Assembly: GCF_003473485.1 (NCBI RefSeq)
Contig: NC_053043.1
Coordinates: 4,660,001 to 4,724,000 of the forward strand
Reading direction: 5' to 3'
From: Medicago truncatula
Taxonomy: Eukaryota; Streptophyta; Magnoliopsida; Fabales; Fabaceae
Length of the DNA stretch: 64,000 bases
Shown here: positions 36,047 to 47,800 of the stretch, piece after piece
Layout: each line of letters starts with the position of its first letter
Numbering within the stretch: position 1 is the stretch's first letter
The notes under the pieces: generated by a model
Seen by the model: only the letters and a program-made list of their open reading frames with translations
Database searches by the model: none
Told to the model about the DNA's origin: nothing
Position numbers and translations under genes: made by a program

Positions 36047-36091
36047 TACGTACAAAAATAATTTGTATTTGACTTTCGAAGGATAGGACAA

Positions 36092-38168
36092 TTATGGGCT
36101 CAATTTAATGTTTGAGGTTGTTTTATGTTATAATCATAGTATATTGTTGAGGGAGAACATGCCATTCGTAATAAGACATAATTTAAGAGAGTGTCGGGTT
36201 TATTTTATTTTAGAGTTTTGTAATAAAAGGTGGAAGATTATGTACCTATATGATACCTACTTAATTAAATTGTTTACTTATACTTGATTTTAATGATCAA
36301 CATTAATTTTTTGTGATTTAACATATAAAGTTATTGAATAAATGTATTATATCATCCAATAGTACTTGGATGAACTCAAAAACACTTGAATGATATGATA
36401 AAGTTCACTTTTACTAACTTAACTAAAGGTTTTATGCGAGAGATTATCAAGTGACGATGAGTCGACATTGTTTTGGCTTGATCCTTTGTTAAAGGGTTGT
36501 CTATTGAGTGAGATATTTAGTTCACTATACAATTTAACCTTGGACACAAATACATCAATGCTGTATCTATTTAGATTAGGGTGGGGATAATCCAATTGAC
36601 TCCGCTAGAGCTTTAGACCTTAAAATTATGGGCCACAAAAAGACCTTCAATTTTTTTTAATTTTGTTATAAAGATATAGTATGATAAACTAATTATAAAT
36701 GTTTTTCTAACATAGTTTGTTAGGATGGAAGTCTCACATCATGCTTCTTCTCAAATATTTTAGACATTCGTTGACAAGATAAAAAAAACTATGGATCCAT
36801 CCATAGTCTTTTTTATCGATTCATCAAAGTTTACTCATTTTGTTCAGACTCTTAATAATTTTATATATAAAAAAAAAGTCTCATTTGTTATCTTTATTGT
36901 ATTTTATGTGTTGTTAACGTTAAAAAAAAAAATTAATTAATTTAGTAAACATTAAAAAAATAATGACCCAGACGTAACTCCCAAAAGATGGTGAGAAAAA
37001 AATTAAATCCAATTTAAATATTGCCCATCACGATCACTTTAATGTTCAGCAAACGTGTTTTGCACAATTAATTGAAATAAATTCTCTCCATTTGCCAACA
37101 ACAGCATGGATGTAGCCAAAATGCCAAATCGACTGTCAAATTCAATCACATTTTTAACCCTTTCTGTAAATATTTTAATTCTTAAGTTTTCAAACTTATT
37201 TTTTAAAGTAACATTATATATATGTCATCTTATCCTACTGCTCAATTATTCAACATCATTTAAATATAGGTTTCCTCTATTTAAATATATTTGAGGTAAT
37301 GCCTCACTAAATATAAACAATCTCATTCAATTATAATTCAAAATTTGATTCCTCATGTTATAAGGGACTAATCTTTTCCTCCCAATTGATCCAATAGTGT
37401 CATTCTAATGAGAATAGAATCACACAAAAATTATTTAATATCCTAATTAGCTTATGATGGTTCCAACCTTTAAAGAATCAAAGGTTAACAGTTTATGGAG
37501 GAATGGCTGTAGAGTCAAGTCAGGGTTACGTACTTCTTATTTTCGGTCGCGAGGTTAAGTAATTTTTTGGCCCTTTTCAAAAATAAGTAATCTTTTGGGT
37601 TATCCACTTGTTAACATCTATCTCATTTGTATGTATTTTTGCTTTTTTTATATTGATACCATGCATTTTTGGCTTTGAAGTTTTACCTTGCTTGTCTTCA
37701 AAGACCACTCATAAGTTGTTGCCGAGTATACCGTCATTGTTCCACATAATTTATTTTTTATAATCGATTAATAAAAATACGTTGAGGTGATCTCAAGGTT
37801 GAAGGAACACTTTTTTTTTGTTTGCATTATCCACTACCAAATTAAAGTCCTCAGATCAACAACAAAATTTGAACAAAAACCCTAAATGTATAATGAGACG
37901 AGTTCTTGTCATAATTCTTTTCTATTCAAACAAAGTTCTTATGTGCATTGGAATCAAAATCTATCTTAAAAAAATGTGAGTATACCTACTACGCTTACAA
38001 ATATGCGCATTAAGGATTCAACACATCTTCGATCGTTGGATCAAGATTTGAAAACTAAAATTTTAAGTTCGATATTTTTTATTTGATAATAAATTGAAAA
38101 TTGTATTAAAATCTAAATCATCCAATCTTAATCTAACAACGGCAGACATGTCGGAAAATTAAAATTAT
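36092..38168. other. AT-rich intergenic region
   Basis: Upstream region of the phospholipase gene. I see no gene and no element with clear ends in this 2 kb. Confidence 0.45.
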
Positions 38169-39389
38169 GAGCCTGTTTGGCCACACTTCTTTTCTCCTTT
38201 ACTTCTTCTTAAAAGCAAAAGGAGGGCCAAACACAAATTGAAAGAAGCTCTACATAAAATAAAGAACGTTTTTTTAGTGAACAAAAACAATGAAGAAGGA
38301 GCCTGAAAAAAAGTTAAAAATATCTACTTTTCAAAAAATTTCGGCTCCTTTTTTCTTTGATCCTCCTTCGATACCCAACTCCAACTATTTTTATATTTTC
38401 ATTTTAATACTGGAAACGTTGGTACTTGGTAGCTAACAACATATACTCAATAAATAAAAACGACTCTCTTTTTTCTTTATGATATTACCTTCGATACCCA
38501 ACTCCAACTATTTTTATATTTTCATTTTAATACTGGAAACGTTGGTACTTGGTAGCTAACAACATATACTCAATAAATAAAAACGACTCTCTTTTTTCTT
38601 TATGATATTACTTTCTGCTATGTATACACATCTTATGCTATATATATTAATATTATAACAACGATTGTTTTTTATAAATTATGTTATTTTTAAGGTGATA
38701 AAGAACTATGTTATAGTATTATCTTTTTAAAAAAGATATTATAACTTAGAATTAGAATACGCAATCATATTTAATTTGAAATATAGTATAAGAGAATATA
38801 ATATTATAGTCATATTTAGAAAATGGTTAAATGTTACAAAATAATTATTTAATAATAGCCATTCACTGTTATATTTTTTTTTTACAAAATATAATATTAT
38901 AGTTTTTTTTAGAAGATATAATATTATAGTTATAACCTATAGATAATATATTATTAAATTATTTTTAATTAGTAATTCTTGTAAATTATTTGAGGAGTTC
39001 GACCAATCAAGACAGGTATGAAAAATCTAATAAATAAATAATCTTTCATTTTTCATGGAAAATGAATTCTTTTTCATATAATGAATTATAAATATTATTC
39101 ATTTTTATATAGAATTAACTTAAAAAAAATGTTTCAAGAATTGATATTTCTTTTCTAAATTTTTCAGTAATTGATAATATCACAAAATAAATATTACCAA
39201 AAAAATATATACTATGACAACGATCAATGTTTTTTCTTAATATTTAACAACTACTTGGAACTTTTAAAAATAATTTTTAAGCTCTTTCTTTATTACCAAA
39301 CAACTTTTACTTTATTTTTAAAGCTCTTTCTTTTAACTTTAATTTTAAAGTAATTTTTAGACCATAAAAAAATCAGGCCAAACACACCC
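38169..39389. mobile_element. Possible non-autonomous DNA transposon with TTTGGCC ends
   Basis: The left end GAGCCTGTTTGGCC and the right end GGCCAAACACACCC are inverted near-copies about 1.2 kb apart, each flanked by TAT. The interior is very AT-rich, non-coding, and includes a tandem duplication. Ends of this type occur in several plant superfamilies, so I do not assign one. Confidence 0.45.
38365..38609. repeat. Exact 123-bp tandem duplication
   Basis: Two adjacent copies with unit starts at 38365 and 38488 (CCTTCGATACCCAACTCC) read as identical over their length. The lack of differences indicates a recent event. Confidence 0.9.
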
Positions 39390-40438
39390 TATATCTGCTT
39401 TGATATCCATGTGCATTATACAAGCATTGCATCGCCTATAAAAAATTACCCGATACAATGGATAAAAATCGACAAAACTTGTATGAAAGAAACTAAAGAA
39501 ATCGACAAAACAACTAAATCCACGTGTCCTGGTCTCAAACAAAACATACAGATTCAGTCAATTAAGTACTATGTATATGTACGCAACAATAATAGGCAAC
39601 ATTATTTGATCACATCTTCATAGGCATGAGATAAATAGTCATATCTGTTCTTGGCAATTTCTAAGTTACGTACTACATTATTTCTTATCCTTCAAGTAAC
39701 AAACACGTATGACATATTCCCAGACAATATTATTAATTAATTAATTCACTATAAGATGCTTGCAAGTTGAAGAAACTCAGGTATTTGACAACAATTTGCG
39801 ATGACTTGCACGAACAAAGCTGAAAGAGGTAAATATTCAAGAAAAAGAAAGGGACTCCGTATGAATCCAGCATCATCCAATTTCATAACTAAATAAATTA
39901 AAAGAGACGTGAGGAACCACCAAACAAGTTGTACCTCTTATAATTAATACAAATTTTTATCTTATCTTATGATCAATTATGCAATATAATTAGTCGCCAC
40001 CAGATCATAGCAATAACTTTTCAAGTATATTTGAAAGTGATATTGCCGAAAGCGTTTGTTAATATGGACCTTCATTAGTTGTTGAATCTTTACCATTTAT
40101 TTATTTTGTGAAAATTTACATTTTATAGGTGTTTAATTAATTTGTAGTACGCCTGAACTATTTAGAAATTTTTAAATAGATCCCTAAGTTAAAAAAAGTT
40201 ATAATCAAGTCTTTAAATTATCGTATTTTTGTTCAATTACGTCCTTTTGTTATGGAGTTTTAGTCAACAGTTAGTCAATACTTATATCAACTATGACACG
40301 TCAATTGATTTTACACATCATCGTCCACCTAACATAAATAAGTCCATATATCATTTATCTTAGGTCCATTAACTACTTTATACATGAAATTTGGTCTTTT
40401 AAGAAATAATAAACAACAACCAAACATTATCTCACTAA
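39390..40438. other. Intergenic region
   Basis: No gene is seen. Around 40140-40330 the text resembles the common plant transposon flank AAATAGATCCCTAAGTT and GTCTTTAAATTATCG, but no ends were resolved. Confidence 0.4.
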
Positions 40439-41163
40439 GGGTGTGTTTGGTTGGGAAGAGAAATTATGAAGAGAGAAAGAGGTGAGAGAGAGTATGAGAA
40501 GAGAGAAATATGAAAGAAATAGAGTAGATTTGATGTGTTGTTTGGTATAAGAGAGATAGAAGAGAAATAGAAAATAAAGAAATTGAATGATTTTATGAGT
40601 TGACAAAAATGTCCCTACCTAAAAAATCTAACATTTGCAGTAAACAAAAAAAAATGTCAAAAAGTTGTTTGTTAATTGATTTTATTTTTTTCTATTAATA
40701 TTCTTTTTAAGAATTAAAATAATTACTCTGATTACCATTTGATTATTCTACGTGTTTGTGACAATATTCTTTGAAAGGATATTTGACATGCTTTTTACAC
40801 TATTATTTTTCATAAAAAAATGTTCCTGTTAATAAAAAAATACTACTATTATTCTGTGGCAATTTTGTTTAATTTTTTGTTGTTGCAATTCATTCTATTA
40901 TTTGACGAGTTCTTGTTGCTTAATTTTAGTTGTTGAGTTAAAAAAAGTGAACAAAGGGTATATATAGAAATACAACAAAATAACATGCATCCATCCCATT
41001 TCTGTGCTCAATAGAGAAGATTGCAAAAAGTTGTGGGACCCACAAATTTTGTGTTTCTCTTCTCATCTTCTCTCATGTACAAACAAGAGAAATAAGCAAT
41101 CTCTCTTCTATTTCTCTCTTCTTTATTTATCTCTCACTTATTTCTCTCCAACCAAACAAGCTG
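40439..41163. mobile_element. Tourist-like (PIF/Harbinger) MITE
   Basis: The left end GGGTGTGTTTGGTTGG and the inverse of the right end (CAGCTTGTTTGGTTGG) match, and TAA flanks both sides (40436-40438 and 41164-41166). A three-base TAA target is typical of PIF/Harbinger. The subterminal GAAGAGAAAT/AGAGAAAT tracts are also inverted copies. It is 725 bp with no transposase. Confidence 0.65.
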
Positions 41164-41166
41164 TAA

Positions 41167-42564
41167 GTGGCATCGACAGCGTTGATCAAAGTATGTCATA
41201 ATATTATATCATAACCATATTTGGATCCAACTCATTAACCTCTAAATCTTTCATGAAAATTTCTCTTATAGTTTTTCTAGATCTTGATCTACCTCTTTTG
41301 ATATGTCTCTCCTCCATGATCTATTTTTCGCATTAAACATCTACATATCTTCTCTCTACATACCTAATGACGGAGTCCAAAAAATTTTGAGGTGGCCGCC
41401 ATCAAATTAACACTAACAATACACAGAATCTGAGCATCACAAATTCAATTCTACACTAACATAAATCAATGATGTAAACAAAATTAACACCAGTACACAA
41501 TATATCAAATATGGGCATCACATGCTCAAGATAAGAAGGACATCCTACGATGGATGATGCTGCAAAACTAAGTACCAATTTATTACCCACAAGGGGAAAA
41601 GTGGCTTTGGTAATTTTCATAGTAACTGAAGGGCAATATGGTATTTCCAGCACATATATTCTTTTAAAAATAAAAATAATTGGGATGTTCGTAGCTCCCT
41701 TTGCCTACTGCTGGCAAGTTCGGGTATGTTCCATTTAATTTAAGCTTCATTTACTCCATTTAGAGTTTAGATGCAAGACATGTGGTAAATAATTGTATTT
41801 TAATTTAAAATTTCAACCGTTAGATTTTTTTTGCCACATATCTTGCATCCAAGCCCTAAATGAAGTAAATGGAGTATACCCAAACTCAACTGTACATACC
41901 CAAACCACATAAGCTTATTTTTTACCATCATTTCTACTATAACTCTCTCTATTGGTGTCATTCTTAATGCTAATCCTCATCCCGACTAGTCTTTTGGAAA
42001 ATACTAATAAACACTTTGATATATTCAAACTCAACCAAAATATAGTTGTAGAATAACTTATACATTAAAACATATATGAGGAAGCGTTTGATCCAACTTT
42101 TTTTTAGATGTAAAACCTGCTTTAAACTTAAAGCTAAGATTAAGAGATTTAAAAAAAGTTAAAGTTAACTCACTTGAGTTGTCCTGGTGGTATTGGTTTG
42201 AAACCTGAGAGTGCGCTCCTCCTCGAGATCTCAAGTTCAATTCTCCCCAGTATTAATACTAATTTAAGTGGGCTAATTTAACTTCTTAAAAGAAAAGTTA
42301 AAGTTGCTTGTGAATATTTTTTCTAAGGTTAATAGTACTTTTTCCACTGTAAAATAGGTCATTTTCGGTTTACCCTCTTAAGAAATTTTCAGTTTGGAAT
42401 CCATCCTTAAAAAAAAAAAAATAATCCGGAATAGTGCTCGTATTTTACTTGACATTCAAAAAAGAGTGATAGTCTTAACAAAATTGGTAGTTTGTATTTT
42501 CAACGTAACTATTATAAATCCAACCATAATTTAGGGTGTGTTTGTTTCAAGTTTAACAAATTTA
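41167..42564. other. Intergenic region
   Basis: No gene is supported. It contains the SINE-like repeat at 42163-42296. The short complementary stretches near 41726-41760 (CATTTACTCCATTTAGAG) and 41853-41880 suggest an inverted repeat of about 150 bp. Confidence 0.45.
42163..42296 (+). mobile_element. tRNA-derived SINE, family member 1
   Basis: A-box-like TAACTCACTTGAG, then a B-box AAGTTCAATTCTCC, then GGGCTAATTTAACTTCTTAAA and a short A-rich tail. The same order and 3' end occur at 50803-50929, so these are two members of one short family. Confidence 0.55.
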
Positions 42565-42771
42565 CTAGTCGAGATACCCGTGCTGAGCACGGGTAAAGTT
42601 ATGTCGTTGTACTATGAGGTGCATGAGCAATGCTAAAAAAAAAACAATAGTGTACAATTGTATAAAGTATGTACACTTAGTATTCAGTTAAATTGACGTG
42701 GGAAAATATTCAAGTAATAGTATACAATGTAAGGTAGCTAATAACAATACTTGTGCTAACGCACGGGTTGA
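42565..42771 (-). mobile_element. Mini-Helitron candidate (207 bp)
   Basis: On the minus strand the element starts TCAACCCGTGCGTTAGCAC and ends with a hairpin (CCCGTGCTCAGCACGGG), an 11-nt spacer and CTAG. It lies exactly between A and T (42564, 42772). These are the TC start, hairpin, CTRR end and AT insertion site of Helitrons. Both ends were read directly; there is no coding content. Confidence 0.55.
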
Positions 42772-43439
42772 TATATAGAATTTATGTATAATTGCCTTTG
42801 ATAATGATAATTTGAATATTTATTAATTATTCATTAAATACTTGAATATTATCTATTGGTGAATAAATTTTTTCAAAGCTATCAGGTAACAAAATTAGTA
42901 AAAAATTATATATAAGAGAATTTTCGGTTTACAAAAGTTGATGTATCTAGTTAAAAATTCAGTCCAAATACATTCACTTTTGTTGACCTAAATTTCTCTT
43001 ATAAATAGGACCGGAGGTAGTATATAGTTTAAAGAAAAGAGGAGAATAATAATATTACACATGGTCAAGCAAAATGTTGTCCATCCTCTTGCAATGGTCA
43101 CAGATGTTGTATTATTTTCGGGATCGATTTTGAATATCAATTTGCAAACAGTGATAGTATTAGAACTGCCACATAACCTCAAGTACTCATGGTTTTTTGA
43201 TTTGAGAAAATTACCCAGATTAGGTGGTAGGATATGAAATGGAATATAAAGAGAAATATTACGTAAAGGGGAAATTATTATTTATTAGAAGTGGTAATAA
43301 AAAATCAATTTGAAAGCGTAGCGAAAGAGACACTGGTATTCATTGGGTAGAGGCTTCGGGTATGAAAACATGGTAATTATAGGATACATAGAATAATTTG
43401 AACATAGGAGTCAATTATTTATGTTACATCATGCTAAAA
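42772..43439. other. Intergenic region
   Basis: It contains a partial Stowaway-like end (GGACCGGAGGTAG near 43008) with an internal inverted copy (TTATATATAAGAGAATTTTCGG and its partner about 80 bp away). No gene is supported. Confidence 0.4.
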
Positions 43440-43908
43440 CTAAACATCAATAGGAAATACATGACACATATAGGTAGTAGTAAGATCGAATTTAAATCGA
43501 AGTTTCTGTCCTGCAACAATGTAATTACTAAGTATGAAATCATTCCATTGAATTCCACTATTAGGGTCGTCGACGTAATCACCGTAGTGAATAATGTCTA
43601 CAAAGTAAAATGTTCCATCATCACAACACAAAGTTAGAAGACTGCGAAAGTCGTTCTGAAGAAAGGTCCCAAAATGATTGGGCAACATCTGAAAAGGCAA
43701 ACATGCGAAAAAACTTTAAAATAAACTGAACATTAGATATAGAAAAATATGAAAATGAACTATATAAATTGATAACGTACCTTGATTGGAGTGTTTAAAT
43801 CATTATCAGAAATGTGTATATCAAATATAATGACTTCCTCTGGATACATGCTACGACTATGAAAAGAAGGTATTTTAGTAGCGCAAAATACTTCCCTGAA
43901 CATTATAA
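43440..43908 (-). pseudogene. Possible B3-type DNA-binding domain fragment
   Basis: Two open segments on the minus strand join at a good donor and acceptor: about 43781-43908 (ending FDIHISDNDLNTPIK) and 43440-43688 (MLPNHFGTFLQNDFRSLL, ending with a stop). The pattern ISD, then LPNHF, then QWNDFILSNYIVAGQKLRFKF recalls the B3 fold, in which a W..F....L..G..L.F string closes the barrel. No upstream exon with a start codon was found, so it is a fragment or part of a gene I cannot complete. The family call is tentative; another small beta-barrel family is possible. Confidence 0.35.
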
Positions 43909-44325
43909 CATTCTTTAGAACATAAAGATGAGAATTTTATTCCTAGGTATTTAGTAAAAATATATTTGCTTAACATTATAATATCTTCGGATCCATAAAA
44001 ATATGAATTATAATAGGTTACACATGAATTTGTTCCCATCTTCATGGGAACTTTATTCACACCCTTTTCTTTGATTTTTTTTTTTCTATTGCCAGGAAAC
44101 GTTTTATACTCTGAAATAAAATTTAATAAATTTATAACAAACATAAACATGTATATTTCTATCATTTTATTTCCAAAAATATGCGAATATCACTTGAAAC
44201 AAACACACCTTAGGTAATAAACATGGAACCAAAATTTCCTTTAAAAAAATGGAACCAAAATTTTCATTAAGTTACTTGTAGTTGTTACAACTTACAAGTA
44301 TGAAATATTTTACACTATCTATGCA

Positions 44326-44761
44326 TCAATAAACAATAAAATTGTATATGATCTTTGATTCAATAAATTAGTAAATTTATCCTTCTCATAAGGTAATTTT
44401 TTTTTAATATGCAACAAATCTGATCCCTTTCTACTGAACTTATTTTGTTCAGTAAATTATTCCATAGACGGGTGAGTATTTTTACATGGCTTAGAGAGGC
44501 TTATAATAAGAAACGGTTGTTGTGTTTTATACGGTCTGTGCATCAATTAAGAATAAGAAGTTGCAGGTCTTGGGTTCAAACTTCAAACCCAAGCAAATGA
44601 GAAATAAATACTGATCTAACAATTTATTACTAAAATTGAAAAAAAATCAACAATAAAGTTCTATATAATCATTGATTCAATAAAATTAGTAAATTTATCC
44701 CCTCGTAAAGTAATTTTTTAATATGCAACAAATCTGATCCCTGAACTTATTTTGTTTAGTA
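44326..44761. repeat. Spaced direct repeat
   Basis: About 120 bp at 44326-44457 recur with differences at 44645-44761 (shared phrase ATATGCAACAAATCTGATCC). The copies are separated by about 190 bp. No gene lies between them. The region 43909-44855 is otherwise featureless. Confidence 0.6.
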
Positions 44762-44855
44762 AGAATCCTATAATTTTACACTTGATTTTCATCTCTTAAT
44801 ATATATTTTCCAAGTAATGAAGGAAAATGAATGATCAACATGGAGCTTAACACTT

Positions 44856-47800
44856 TCACATGGAGAGTGCAGCATATAGGAGCTGGTTCCAAGTATCAGG
44901 TAATCCTGGTAAGCACCAATGGCTGCAATCATTGCCTGCATGATCACCACTATAGGAAGAAGGGTGTGCATCTTTCCTTAGTTGTGAGAGAAGTGTAATG
45001 TCAAGTAGATAAACTGGTGATTTCATACTCTTCAATACATTATTCAATATGTTACTTGATGGAGGTAGACCTGCTGGATATGTTGATCCTGATAATGGTT
45101 CAAGTTGTCCACTACAACTATTTTTTGGTTGATTCCACTCCTTTCCCCTGTGTTCGTTCAAGTCACAAAATATGATTAATTTTGTTTTAATTTATTATTT
45201 TCAGCATTATGGAATATACAAAAATGGATTTGATTGGCCTCCAAAGTATTTCAATATTTCACATAATGGTTGAAGTTGTGACTGCAGAGAATCTGAGTTT
45301 GCAAAATTCAAGCTTTACTTGTATAAATTTTATTACAGAAAACTATTGAATAGGAGGTACTTACATATAATGAGTAGGAGAAATGCCTTGAAAGAAGACT
45401 TTAGTTTTGGTAGGATCAACATTGAGATCAACCCATTTAGCCCAAGTCGTCAATCCCTTATTGTATGCCACTAAACGGTCCATGTTCTTGACTAGTTTAG
45501 ACCCATCTCTTATATAGTCCCATCTGAACATGATAAAAGTAGTTAGAAACCAAGTAGATTTTTTTTCTCTATAATAAAAAAAAAAAATGCATTAATGGAA
45601 GTATAAGTGGCTTACTTTTTTTGGAAGAGAGTTTCATGTGGTGTACATGGTTTTGAATTGCAACTCGCAAGCGCAATTGCTACCACATATGTAGCCTATA
45701 TGTTTGGTATTACGGTGAATATGTCAAAATCATGACCCACCATAATATTTATAAAGTTACGATGAGTCACCGTGGTTCTGACATATCAACCGTGATACCA
45801 ACATACACGTAAGATATTAGGTGATCCATGCAATCAAAACTCTAACCATAGTGTACATATTTTGTTTTTTTGGGTAAATACATGGTGATGTGTGCTTGAT
45901 CTACCATTATAAATGTATGTTCAATCCAATAGTAATTTATATGCAGTAGTTCTTTTGGGATAAACATTGCTACCAAACATACCGTTAGGTGTGTGTGAAT
46001 ATTGTTGTTGTGCTATAAGTAGAATGATTATGATTGTACAAAAAGCAAAGCATACCCCTGTGATGATCCTTTGTGGGTCCACCAATGCCATGAATTGAAA
46101 ACCAACATGTCCATTCCTTTCCATGCATTACCAGCGACAATAGAGTCCAATGTAAGCACTCGTCCAACGTTTTCTCGAATTATGTCGACCAAATAAGGTG
46201 TGCGGTAAAGTTGTATAGTTACTCCATAGTCCTGCACAAATATACCAACACCAACTGTTATCACTCTTTAATAGCCGATATTAAATTTCATTTGCATCGC
46301 ATGGAAATGTTTCACAAACCACTGACAAACAACATAATGCAAAACTAGAGCTGTCAAAATGTGATATTTGGCCGACAAAGGCCGACCCTAACGAATTTCA
46401 GACTTCATCATATAGGATCAAAAACACAATTAAATAACTAGGACTCACGAGAGGCATCCATTCATTCATTATATGTAAAGGCAAACTAAATATATTTATA
46501 TTTTGAAAATTACTCGCACGGTAAGAGCTATATAAATTTCACCGAGTAAAAAATTAAACATTGAAAAGAGAATGTTTGAATATGTGTTTCTAGCCCATTT
46601 CATTATAATTAATCTTCAATATATAACCTTATCTTATTGTGTTGACAGAAAAAACAAGAAATGATTCAAACCTGTGTCCCATGGAATCTCTTTTTCACTT
46701 TAAAAAACAAGTAGAGTATAAAAGTGATTAAAGTATTTTCAATATAAAAACAGCATTTTCAAAAGGAGAAACATGTATTTGTATGCATACAATAAAATAT
46801 TATCTTGAAAAGAAATAGATGTCCCATTACCAACTCGAAGATTAATCACATAGCGGAGCTCAAAGGGTCCCATGGAAACATTTTGGAACATCTACTGGTC
46901 TAAAATCCTAATTATGGTGGGTAATTAGAAAGAAGAAGAAAAAAAATTTAACAATAAACATTGGAAAACTATGATTTGTCATTTTCTTAGGAATCTCGTG
47001 AATAATTCTTTGATTAAAAGGTAAGAGCACCATCAATATTAATTTCTAACTTATGCCGCCAAGTTTGTGTGCAATTACACGGAATAATGTTGACAAGTCA
47101 TAAATGGTATATCAAATATACATACAATTATGTCAAGTACAATTTCATGTTCTGTGATTGATATTAATTATTGAGTAACCCACATAATGAACACCTAATA
47201 ATAAAGGGGATCCTCCCTCCAACTTGTAATCACAGGTTGGCATGGTCTCCCTCACAGCCTGTCAACTTCCAGGGATAAGTCATTACTCATCTTAATTTTT
47301 GGGACGAAACATTTTTCTATTCACTAAACTACTCTACCTTATCTTATCAAAATCTTTCAAACATCGAAACAAACACGAGCATCAGACACCACAACAAACA
47401 ATAATTATTATTTGAGAAAATGACATAATTAAATTAAACCATACGTGTTGGTATTGTGTAAAAATACATTCGATTCGATATATTGGTGTGACGCTGGGAT
47501 GTTTTCTCAACTTTATTTTTTTTGGTAACAAGTATTTTTATTGCAATTATTAATTTTTGAATCGTTGATTTGGTTATCTCTCAGCAAAAGAATCTTCTCT
47601 TTACCGTGAAACTCTTCAAAAGTAGCATTACTGTAGAGTTTAATTTATATGATACACCATCCCTTTATCAAAAAATATATATGATACATCATCTGATCAT
47701 CATCATACAAATATTTTTTTTATATTGAATGTGTATAAAAAATAAATTCATACTATATTATTTTGATTAGTTGAGATGTAAAGGGTCTATGATTAAAGCT

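Noticed and set aside
35315-36091. Longer N-terminus for the phospholipase from 36091
   Set aside because: The codon at 36091 is TTG, not ATG. The extension is not shared with the family, and a TATA-like box lies inside it.
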